Below are positions 1-6,185 of a stretch of 8,261 nucleotides of DNA, in pieces. A model generated the notes under the pieces. It had not been told where the DNA came from. It made no database searches and saw only the letters and a program-made list of their open reading frames with translations. Source of the stretch: JBFWUM01 sp050247255 (GTDB lineage: Bacteria > Acidobacteriota > Vicinamibacteria > Vicinamibacterales > UBA2999). The position numbers and the translations under genes were made by a program. The stretch lies in NCBI GenBank assembly GCA_050247255.1, contig JBFWUM010000090.1:1-8261 (forward strand). Reading direction: 5' to 3'. Position 1 is the first letter of the stretch. Each line of letters starts with the position of its first letter.

Positions 1-811
1 GCGCTTCGGCCATGACGATGCCGAAGGGTTCTTCCCAGTGGATCGGCATCAGCAGCGCCGCGGCCCGCCCCAGCAGCGCGTTCTTCGCCGCGTCGTCGAT
101 CGCGCCGAGCCAGGTCACGCGGTCGCCATCCACGTGCGGCAGAACCTCGCGCTCGAAGAACGCCTGCCCGGCCGCATCGTCCGGGGCCGGCCCCGCGATG
201 ACGAGCCTCCGTCCGGACCGATGGGCAATGGCGATGGCATCGTGCGGACCCTTGATCCACTCGACGCGCCCCAGGAAGACGAGCGGGGCGTCAGCCGCCA
301 CCGCCGCCACCGGCGCATAGAGGCGCGTGTCGACCGGATTGAAGACCGCGTCCCACCGGCCCGGGCCGCCGTCGCGGACGGCCCCCTCGAACAGGCTCGC
401 CGAGCACCCCGTCAGCGTCAGCGTGCCCCGCGACACGCGGACGGCGCGGCGGACGCCGGCCCACGGAATGGCACGCTGGTAGCTCTGAATCTTCGGGACC
501 TGCCGCGGCAGGATCGGCGCGAGCGCCGCGAGCCGGCCGAAGCTGTGGACGAGGTCCACGTGGCGTGCCAGCGCCGTGACGCCCCAGCCCACCTGCGCCA
601 ACTCCCGCATCCGGGCCCAGCGCGACCGGTGGGGCGGCACACCGTACGGATGCAGCGTGCCCGCCGTGGTGCTCGCGGGATGCGCGAACAGGTGGACGGT
701 GTGCCCGCGTTCAACGAGGCCGCGCGCCAGCAGGTCCACCGCCCGTTCGATGCCGCCATACAGCACCGGTGGCACGGGCAGCATCGGGTCGACGGTCAGA
801 CAGATACGCAC
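1..811 (-). CDS. GT4-family glycosyltransferase, C-terminus cut by the left edge
   Basis: Reading the minus strand leftward from a GTG at 809-811 gives an uninterrupted frame of 270 codons to the window edge. The product starts VRICLTVDP and then carries the N-terminal GT-B glycine loop (PPVLYGGIERAV, residues 15-26). It also has the donor-domain strand VFLGRVEWIKG (about 178-188) and the GT4 motif E-x7-E at E261 and E269 (EEPFGIVMAEA). These mark a retaining GT4/GT-B enzyme that would transfer a sugar from a nucleotide donor to a growing glycan on the cytoplasmic side of the inner membrane. Donor and acceptor cannot be read from sequence. The start was chosen because GT4 proteins begin directly with this first beta strand; an in-frame GTG 12 codons upstream is possible. 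It lies 19 bases after the deacetylase stop, last visible in the operon. Roughly the last 80-120 residues should lie beyond the edge. Confidence 0.9.
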   Translation of the reverse strand, partial: MRICLTVDPMLPVPPVLYGGIERAVDLLARGLVERGHTVHLFAHPASTTAGTLHPYGVPPHRSRWARMRELAQVGWGVTALARHVDLVHSFGRLAALAPILPRQVPKIQSYQRAIPWAGVRRAVRVSRGTLTLTGCSASLFEGAVRDGGPGRWDAVFNPVDTRLYAPVAAVAADAPLVFLGRVEWIKGPHDAIAIAHRSGRRLVIAGPAPDDAAGQAFFEREVLPHVDGDRVTWLGAIDDAAKNALLGRAAALLMPIHWEEPFGIVMAEA

Positions 812-830
812 GCCACCGTCCGGACCGGCC

Positions 831-1757
831 TCACGCGGCCGCACCTGCCCGGCGCCACGCCCCGGCCAGGCGGTGGGCCAGCTCGGCCCCCGACACCGAG
901 TCGAGCATCAGGAAGCGCCGGTGCTCACCGGCGTGCCGCGGCGGACACGCGAACGCGTCGCCCACGGCGAACGCGTCGTCGAACGTCTCCCGGACCAGCG
1001 CCACGGTCTCCGGCGAGTAGTCGACGCCGGGACGGCCGTTCGGGTAGGCGAACAGACGCGGCCGCGTGCCCGTCCAGGCCGCGATCGCGTGGGCGCAGCC
1101 CTCGACCTCGGTCCGCTGCTCCGCCGCCGACGCGTTCGCCAGAATCGGATGCGTGACCGTGTGACCGCCAAGCTCGACCAGCGGCGAGGACGCCAGTGCA
1201 CGCACGTCGTCGACCGCGAGCGGCGCGTGCGGGTCGCCGGGCCATGAGGCCATCTCGCACCGCCCGGCCGCGGCGCGCCACACGGCGTACGGGAGACGCT
1301 TCATCGCGGCCACGGAGGCGGGGCCCTCCTGCTCCGCGACGGCGTCGAACCAGAACCGCACGCCGCGCGCGATCGGGTCGGTGCACAGGAACATCACGGC
1401 CGGCACCTCGAAGCGTTCGAGCACGGGCAGCGCGTGGCTGCGCCAGCTCGCATAGCCGTCGTCGAAGGTCAGCAGCACGGCCCGCGGCGGCAGCGGCCGG
1501 CCGTCCCGTGCCGCGGCGAGAAACTGCGCGGCGGTAACCGGCGTGCACAGCTCCCGGAGCACCTCGCAGTGCTCGGCCAGCCGGCGCGCGCCGACGTGCA
1601 ACTCGGCACCCTGCATCGCGGACCTCGGCAGGCTGTCGTCGCGCACGCCGTGATACGTCAGGATGGCGAGGCCGTCAAACGGCCTGCGCTGCAGACGCCG
1701 GCGATAGGTGCCCGACGCCCGCAGTAGTCGCGCGCGCCACTCACGCCAGTTCGTCAC
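831..1757 (-). CDS. Polysaccharide deacetylase (CE4/NodB-homology family), no signal peptide
   Basis: The 308-residue product has the NodB/CE4 motifs in order: YHGV (35-38), motif 1 TFDDG (97-101; D99 the expected catalytic base, D100 a metal ligand), motif 2 H199-T-V-T-H203, supplying the two metal-binding histidines, and motif 3 R234-L-F-A-Y-P239. CE4 enzymes remove N- or O-acetyl groups from sugars using a divalent metal. All key residues are present, so it should be active. There is no signal peptide or membrane segment: the N-terminus is charged (MTNWREWRARLLRAS). This suggests a cytoplasmic enzyme acting on the glycan or its lipid-linked precursor before export, which is an inference. 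The GTG start (1755-1757) overlaps the TGA of the upstream glycosyltransferase by four bases (GTGA), with a GGGCGG-like ribosome site just before it. An N-acetyl sugar in the exported polymer is implied but not proven. Confidence 0.93.
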   Translation of the reverse strand: MTNWREWRARLLRASGTYRRRLQRRPFDGLAILTYHGVRDDSLPRSAMQGAELHVGARRLAEHCEVLRELCTPVTAAQFLAAARDGRPLPPRAVLLTFDDGYASWRSHALPVLERFEVPAVMFLCTDPIARGVRFWFDAVAEQEGPASVAAMKRLPYAVWRAAAGRCEMASWPGDPHAPLAVDDVRALASSPLVELGGHTVTHPILANASAAEQRTEVEGCAHAIAAWTGTRPRLFAYPNGRPGVDYSPETVALVRETFDDAFAVGDAFACPPRHAGEHRRFLMLDSVSGAELAHRLAGAWRRAGAAA

Positions 1758-3085
1758 GACGCGCCGCCCAGGACGTCCCGGTACAGCACCTCGCAGTCCG
1801 AGGCGACGTCGTCCATCGTGCGGACGGGCACGATACCGCGGCGCCAGGCGTCCACCAGCGAGCTATCCCGTCCGATGCTCCGCAGCACCTCGGCGAGCGC
1901 CCGCCAGTCGCCCGGCGGGACGAGCCGCCCGTTGACGCCGTCCTCGACAATCTCGGCCAGCCCGCCCATGCGCGTGCCGATGACCGGCGTGCCGACCGCC
2001 AACGCCTCCAGGGCCACGGTCGGCCCGCCCTCGAAGGTCCGGGACGGACAGCACAGCACGTCGACGTTCGTGAGAAACGCCGACACCTCCGCCTCGGGGA
2101 GCGCGGGTCCGAAGCGCACGTGTGCATCCGGGCCGACGATCCGCTTGATGCGGTCCGTCATGCGCATTTGCTGACTCGACCCGGCCGGCGATCGGAACTC
2201 GAACCGCAGCGGCACGCGCGCACCCAGCGCGCGGATCGCGCGCGCGAAGTCGAAGATACCCTTGATCGGGTCGAGGCGCCCGACGTAGGCCACCGTCAGC
2301 ACGCGGCCGTCGGGCGCGCGCCGCACGGGGGCGAGGACGGGCCGGTCCCGCACGCCGAGGCGGTTCAGCAGGACGCGTGCGCCGGGGTCCTGGCGCAGCA
2401 CCATCTGCCGGCCGGTGTCGGTCAGCACGACGAACGCGTCGAGCGCCTGCAGCGTCTCCGTCTGCAGGCGGAGACTGTTGCGGATGTAGGCCGGCAGGCC
2501 CAGACGCGTGCCGACCGGCCCGGGCAGGCGTCCGAGCAGCGACGCGATCGGGACCGGGATCAGGCTCGCGAGGTCGGCGATCGGACGGGGAATGCCCGCG
2601 AGCTGGTGCAGACACGCGGTGCACTTCGCGGGTCCGGGCACGCCGTCGCACGGCACGCGCCCCCACCGGAGCAGCGTGCCGCGGGCGCAGAGGAATCCCA
2701 GCGCCGCCGAGTGCGTCGTACAGACGACGCGCGCCCCCGCCGCGATTCCGGCCTTGACTTCCCACGGTCCGACCCCCGTCGCGAACGTGTGCACGTGGAG
2801 GATGTCCGGCTTCCACCAGTCGAGCCACGCGTGCAGGTGCTCGGCGCCCCGCGCCTGTGCCGTGTGCCGCGCCTCGGCACGCGTCGGCGCCGCCGGCACG
2901 GGATACCGGAGCACCAGCGCCCCGTCGTGCTGGTAGGTCCGTGGAGCCGTCACGCCCGCGTCGGGCGCCGCCACGCGCACGTCGTGTCCGCGAGCGCGCT
3001 GCCGCCGGACGAGTTCCGCGACGTAGATCTCGGTACCGCCGACCGACTTCGGCAGATACCAGGCACACAGGTGGAGGATCTTCAC
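1754..3085 (-). CDS. GT4-family glycosyltransferase with a four-cysteine cluster
   Basis: This 443-residue GT-B glycosyltransferase begins VKILHLCAWYLP and has the N-terminal glycine loop VGGTEIYVAEL (15-25). The donor domain starts near VAYVGRLDPIKG, and the GT4 E-x7-E motif is E352 and E360 (EGGPTVALE), followed by GTPVIGTRMGGLAEIVEDG. It probably adds a sugar to the repeat unit or linker in the cytoplasm; specificity is unknown. Residues 133-158 hold C133, C146, C155 and C158 (C-x12-C-x8-C-x2-C) after TTH at 123-125, a pattern I recall from a subset of GT4 enzymes. The frame stays open upstream to 3199, but that stretch is arginine-rich and overlaps the ATPase gene. The GTG at 3083-3085 gives a normal GT4 N-terminus and a four-base GTGA overlap with the ATPase stop, matching the next junction, so I prefer it. 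Confidence 0.92.
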   Translation of the reverse strand: MKILHLCAWYLPKSVGGTEIYVAELVRRQRARGHDVRVAAPDAGVTAPRTYQHDGALVLRYPVPAAPTRAEARHTAQARGAEHLHAWLDWWKPDILHVHTFATGVGPWEVKAGIAAGARVVCTTHSAALGFLCARGTLLRWGRVPCDGVPGPAKCTACLHQLAGIPRPIADLASLIPVPIASLLGRLPGPVGTRLGLPAYIRNSLRLQTETLQALDAFVVLTDTGRQMVLRQDPGARVLLNRLGVRDRPVLAPVRRAPDGRVLTVAYVGRLDPIKGIFDFARAIRALGARVPLRFEFRSPAGSSQQMRMTDRIKRIVGPDAHVRFGPALPEAEVSAFLTNVDVLCCPSRTFEGGPTVALEALAVGTPVIGTRMGGLAEIVEDGVNGRLVPPGDWRALAEVLRSIGRDSSLVDAWRRGIVPVRTMDDVASDCEVLYRDVLGGAS

Positions 3086-4398
3086 GGGCACCCGGACACG
3101 GACACGGCAGGCTCGACCGGGACGCCCGCATCGGCCAGCGTCCACGCGCCACGCCGGCAGACGACGCCCTTCGCGCGCGTCAGCTCGAGCGGCCGCCACG
3201 GGTGGACGGGCGGCAGGATCTCGAACTCGAATCCGTCGATGACCTCGTCGGAGATCAGCAGGTTCGGAATCCCGAGGAAGAGGCTCAGCCGGTACCGGCC
3301 CGGCACGAATGTCGGTCCGGGCAGCGTGACGCGGAGGGTACAGGCTTCGCTGGCCGGCAGCACGACGCCGCCGTCGTCCAGCGTCATCAGGTTGCAGATC
3401 GGCGTGCCGTCATCGCCGGTCAGCGTCACCTCGAGCATCTGCCCGCTGAGCGCTCCCGCGTGGCCCGTGTCCGCCGACAGCCGGAACTCGAAGACGAGGT
3501 CCGCATCGCAGGGCACCTGGCCGGCGGGCCGGCCGCCGGCGATCAGGCGCACGTCCTCGACACGCGCGGAACCGACGCCCTGCCGGGCGAGCGGCCGGAA
3601 CCGCCCGAGGGTCCCGTCCTCGCTCTGTGCGGCGCGGTACCGCGCGACGACCTCGCCGATGGGACCATCCTCGACGAGCCGTCCGCGCTCGAACAGCAGG
3701 CCGCGCGAGCACAGCCGCTGCACGGCCTCGAGGTTGTGACTGACGAACAGAATCGTGCGGCCGGCCTTCGACACCTCGCTCATCTTGCCGAGGCACTTCT
3801 TCTGGAACTCGGCGTCGCCGACGGCCAGCACCTCGTCGACGAAGAGAATCTCCGGCTCGAAGTGCGCCGCCACCGCGAACGCCAGCCGCACGTGCATGCC
3901 GCTCGAGTAGAACCGCACGGCCGTGTCGATGAACCGCTCCACGCCGGAGAAGGCGACGATCTGATCGAACTTGCGCGCGATCTCGGCCTTCGACATCCCG
4001 AGGATGGCGCCGCTCAGGAAGACGTTCTCGCGGCCGGTCAGCTCCGGATGGAAGCCGGTGCTGACCTCGAGCAGGGCGCCGACCCGCCCGTCGAGCACGG
4101 CGCGGCCCTCGGTGGGATCGGTGATGCGGGCCAGCACGCGCAGCAGCGTGGACTTACCGGCGCCGTTGCCGCCGACCACGCCAACGACGGTCCCACGCTC
4201 CACGTCGAACGAGACGTCCCGGATCGCCCAGAGCGGGGTCGTCGGCCCGTCGACGCCCTCCCGGCCCGTGAGCCGGCGGCCGGCGCTGGCCGCCGCCATC
4301 ATGATCCGCTCGCGGAGGGAACCGGCCTGCCGGCTGGCCTGTCCGATCTGGTAGAGCTTGCCGAGGCCCTCCACACGGAGCGCAAGGTCAGAGGACAT
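3082..4398 (-). CDS. wzt: Polysaccharide ABC transporter ATPase with C-terminal Wzt-type domain
   Basis: This 438-residue protein is the energy-supplying subunit of a polysaccharide ABC exporter, pairing with the permease encoded just upstream. The ATPase domain (about 1-250) has Walker A GGNGAGKST (76-84) and a Q-loop position occupied by E111 in LLEVSTGFHPELTGREN, as is usual in Wzt/TagH. It also has the family's divergent signature YSSGM (164-168), Walker B ILFVDE (184-189) and the switch histidine H221 (VSHN). Residues from about 265 to 438 form an extra beta-rich domain, as in Wzt proteins whose C-terminal domain binds the modified end of the glycan before export. A KpsT-type ATPase would end near residue 220-250. 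The ATG at 4396-4398 follows a GGAGGG ribosome site and overlaps the permease gene by 11 bases; a GTG/ATG further upstream at 4419 would overlap more and adds nothing conserved. Gene symbol by similarity. Confidence 0.95.
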   Translation of the reverse strand: MSSDLALRVEGLGKLYQIGQASRQAGSLRERIMMAAASAGRRLTGREGVDGPTTPLWAIRDVSFDVERGTVVGVVGGNGAGKSTLLRVLARITDPTEGRAVLDGRVGALLEVSTGFHPELTGRENVFLSGAILGMSKAEIARKFDQIVAFSGVERFIDTAVRFYSSGMHVRLAFAVAAHFEPEILFVDEVLAVGDAEFQKKCLGKMSEVSKAGRTILFVSHNLEAVQRLCSRGLLFERGRLVEDGPIGEVVARYRAAQSEDGTLGRFRPLARQGVGSARVEDVRLIAGGRPAGQVPCDADLVFEFRLSADTGHAGALSGQMLEVTLTGDDGTPICNLMTLDDGGVVLPASEACTLRVTLPGPTFVPGRYRLSLFLGIPNLLISDEVIDGFEFEILPPVHPWRPLELTRAKGVVCRRGAWTLADAGVPVEPAVSVSGCP

Positions 4399-5206
4399 CG
4401 ACGAGCGTGCCCTCCACACGCCGGAAGTACAGGAGCCCGGCCCAGAGGGCCGCCGCCACGCTCGCGCAGGACACCACCAGCATGAGCCCGGGCCCCGGCG
4501 TCGCGAGCACGGCCCAGCGGAAGCCTTCGACGACCGATGCCATCGGGTTCAGGCCGTAGATCGGGCGCCAGCGCTCCGGCACCAGTGACGCCGGGTACGC
4601 GATCGGCGTGGCGAACATCCAGAACTGCAGCGCGAACGGCAGCACGAACCGGACGTCGCGGTACTTCACGTTCAGCGCCGCGAACCAGATGCCGGCGGCG
4701 AAGGCTGTTGCGGCCGCGAGCGCGATGAAGACCGGCAGCAGCAGCACCTGCGGCGGCGGCCACTGCCGGTACCACGCCATCTGCAGCAGGAACAGCACGG
4801 CGAGCGCGATGCCGCAGTCGATCAGCGGCGTGATGATGGACGAGGCCGGCACGAGGAGCCGCGGGAAATAGACACGCGCGATGACGCGGTTGCCGACCAG
4901 CGACGCGGCGGCGTTGCTGAGGCTCTGCGCGAAGTACGTCCACGGCACGAGTGCCGCGAACGTGAAGATCGCGTAGGGCTGGCCGTCGGACGGCACACCG
5001 GCCAGGCGCCCGAAGACAACGGTGAAGACCACCATCGTCATGAAGGGCTGGAGCACGGCCCACGCCGCACCGAGCACCGTCTGCTTGTAGCGGACCTTGG
5101 CGTCCCGCCAGACGAGGAAGTACAGCAGTTCCCGGTACGCCCAGAACTCCCGCACCAGCACGCCGAGCGGGCGGCGGCCCGCCGAGACGACCGTCAGCGC
5201 GGTCAC
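4388..5206 (-). CDS. wzm: Polysaccharide ABC transporter permease (ABC-2 type)
   Basis: The 272-residue product is an inner-membrane ABC-2 permease that forms the channel for the glycan. It has about six hydrophobic segments (roughly 47-66, 79-96, 123-143, 153-178, 189-205 and 240-261). Family signatures are RYKQTVLGAAWAVLQPF (39-55), the cytoplasmic KYRDV (181-185) ahead of LQFWMFATPIAYP, and NPMASVVEGFRW (220-231). The length is normal for Wzm/KpsM (about 260). The start is GTG at 5204-5206, 36 bases after the export-protein stop, with only a GGGG stretch as a possible ribosome site. Later in-frame GTG codons around residue 16-18 are possible alternatives, as the first 15 residues carry no conserved motif. 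The ATPase gene starts inside the last 11 bases, as expected for partners produced in a fixed ratio. Confidence 0.95.
   Translation of the reverse strand: MTALTVVSAGRRPLGVLVREFWAYRELLYFLVWRDAKVRYKQTVLGAAWAVLQPFMTMVVFTVVFGRLAGVPSDGQPYAIFTFAALVPWTYFAQSLSNAAASLVGNRVIARVYFPRLLVPASSIITPLIDCGIALAVLFLLQMAWYRQWPPPQVLLLPVFIALAAATAFAAGIWFAALNVKYRDVRFVLPFALQFWMFATPIAYPASLVPERWRPIYGLNPMASVVEGFRWAVLATPGPGLMLVVSCASVAAALWAGLLYFRRVEGTLVDVL
4410..4415 (-). promoter_or_regulatory. Ribosome binding site of the ATPase gene
   Basis: GGAGGG on the minus strand lies 11 bases before the ATG at 4398 and inside the end of the permease gene. It is the strongest Shine-Dalgarno match among these junctions and supports the ATG start at 4398 over the longer frame. 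Confidence 0.6.
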
Positions 5207-5219
5207 CGCGCGGACCCCG

Positions 5220-5242
5220 CCGGCCCGGGCACCGGCCGCCGG
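5220..5242 (-). other. GC-only hairpin directly after the export-protein stop codon
   Basis: Immediately after the TAG of the export protein, the transcript can fold as CCGGC / GCCGG (5 pairs), a two-base bulge, CCGG / CCGG (4 pairs) and a TGC loop. All nine pairs are G-C. It sits 13 bases before the GTG of the permease gene. No run of T follows, so it is not a classical terminator. It could set the ratio of outer-membrane to inner-membrane components, protect mRNA ends, or be chance in GC-rich DNA. Confidence 0.35.
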
Positions 5243-6172
5243 CTAAAGCATGCGCTGGCGGACAACAATCGTGTCACCCGGCAGGATCGGGTCCGTACCC
5301 TTCAGCTTGACCTCTTTCTTCTGCCCCTTCACCATGCGCTGGGCCTTGATGCCGCGCATCGACCCCTTGTCGGACACGCCACCCGCCAGCGTGAGCGCCT
5401 GCAGCAGCGTCATGCCCCGCTCGTACGTGTAGGCGCCGGGAGACCGCACGTACCCGGACACGTAGAACTTCTCCGCGCGCGGCACGAAGATCGTCTCGCC
5501 TTCCCGGATCGTGATGTTGGCGGACAGCCGGCCCTCCTGCAGTTCCGCGAGCGAGATGCGGACGGTGTCCGTGGCGGCCTCGACCGTCAGGGGGCTGTCG
5601 GTGGCCCGTGCGCCGGGTTTCAGGACGAGCACCTCCGTGCCCGAATTGGGTCCGAGATACCCGGCCTGAGCCAGCGCCTCCAGCAGCGTCGTCTGCGCGC
5701 CCGTGATCGGGTACTTGCCCGGCGACTTCACCTCGCCGACGATGAAGATGTTCCGCGCGCGGAACTGCTCCACCTCGACGGAGACCTGCGGGCGCTTCAC
5801 CCAGCCTTCGGCGAGCTTCTTCGTCAGCAGTTCCTCGATGCCGCGCAACGTCTGCCCGGCTGCCGGTACGAGGCCGATGAACGGATACGTGAAGGAGCCG
5901 TCGGTATCCACACGGAACGAGCCGGTCAGCTGCGGCTCCTCGAAGACGGCGATGCGCAGCACATCCTGCGGTCCCACCACGTAGTCGCGATTGTCGTCGG
6001 CCTTGGCCGGGGCCGGGACCGACGCAGGCGCAGCCGGTGGCGCCGGGGCTGCCGCCGGAGCCGGAGCCTGGACGGGGGCCGGGGCCGGAGCGGGGGCGGA
6101 CGCCTGTGCCAGCAGCGCCGACATCCAGAGCGGGGTCAGCAGGGCGACCAGGGCGACTGTGCGTTTCAACAT
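5243..6172 (-). CDS. Polysaccharide export (OPX, Wza-like) protein without C-terminal outer-membrane helix
   Basis: The 309-residue product has a signal peptide (1-24, cleavage predicted after LLAQA), then a Pro/Ala-rich linker (about 25-57). The Poly_export domain follows, starting YVVGPQDVLRIAVFEEPQL, with DGSFTYPFIGLVPAAGQT typical of the family. Next come SLBB-type segments, NIFIVGEVKSPGKYPI and KFYVSGYVRSPGAYTY, each followed by a LLEAL/LLQAL helix and AGG/AGY turn. OPX proteins form the periplasmic and outer-membrane exit for capsule and exopolysaccharide. The protein contains no cysteine at all, so it cannot be lipidated as Wza is. It ends at GDTIVVRQRML just after the last SLBB strand, without the amphipathic helix that lets Wza span the outer membrane. 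The ATG start has an AAGGA site at the correct distance. It lies between the beta-barrel gene and wzm. Confidence 0.94.
   Translation of the reverse strand: MLKRTVALVALLTPLWMSALLAQASAPAPAPAPVQAPAPAAAPAPPAAPASVPAPAKADDNRDYVVGPQDVLRIAVFEEPQLTGSFRVDTDGSFTYPFIGLVPAAGQTLRGIEELLTKKLAEGWVKRPQVSVEVEQFRARNIFIVGEVKSPGKYPITGAQTTLLEALAQAGYLGPNSGTEVLVLKPGARATDSPLTVEAATDTVRISLAELQEGRLSANITIREGETIFVPRAEKFYVSGYVRSPGAYTYERGMTLLQALTLAGGVSDKGSMRGIKAQRMVKGQKKEVKLKGTDPILPGDTIVVRQRML
6002..6100 (-). repeat. Low-complexity Pro/Ala linker coding region of the export protein
   Basis: Codons for residues about 25-57 of the export protein are nearly all Pro or Ala (APAPAPAP and variants), seen in the DNA as repeated ggngcc/gccgg units. 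It is a flexible spacer between the signal peptide and the Poly_export domain. The repetitive GC-rich DNA could change length by slippage without breaking the frame if whole codons are gained or lost. Confidence 0.7.
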
Positions 6173-6180
6173 GGCGCTAA

Positions 6181-6185
6181 TCCTT
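6181..6185 (-). promoter_or_regulatory. Ribosome binding site of the export-protein gene
   Basis: AAGGA on the minus strand ends 8 bases before the ATG at 6172 and shares its first base with the TGA stop of the beta-barrel gene (TGAAGGA). It fixes the start of the export protein and suggests that ribosomes finishing the barrel gene re-initiate here. Confidence 0.65.

Noticed and set aside
3086..3199. 38-residue N-terminal extension of the second glycosyltransferase
   Set aside because: It overlaps the ATPase gene, is arginine-rich and precedes a normal GT4 N-terminus. The GTG at 3085 gives the same GTGA junction as the next gene.
2120..4485. Very long plus-strand open frames (539 and 542 codons), and a 372-codon one at 38-1156, opposite the glycosyltransferase and ATPase genes
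   Set aside because: Their translations are Arg/Pro/Ala/His-rich with no domain motifs, and they lie antisense to genes with clear conserved motifs. Long antisense frames are expected in very GC-rich coding DNA.
5220..5242. Rho-independent terminator between the export protein and wzm
   Set aside because: The hairpin is strong but no T-run follows, and the downstream genes belong functionally to the same operon.
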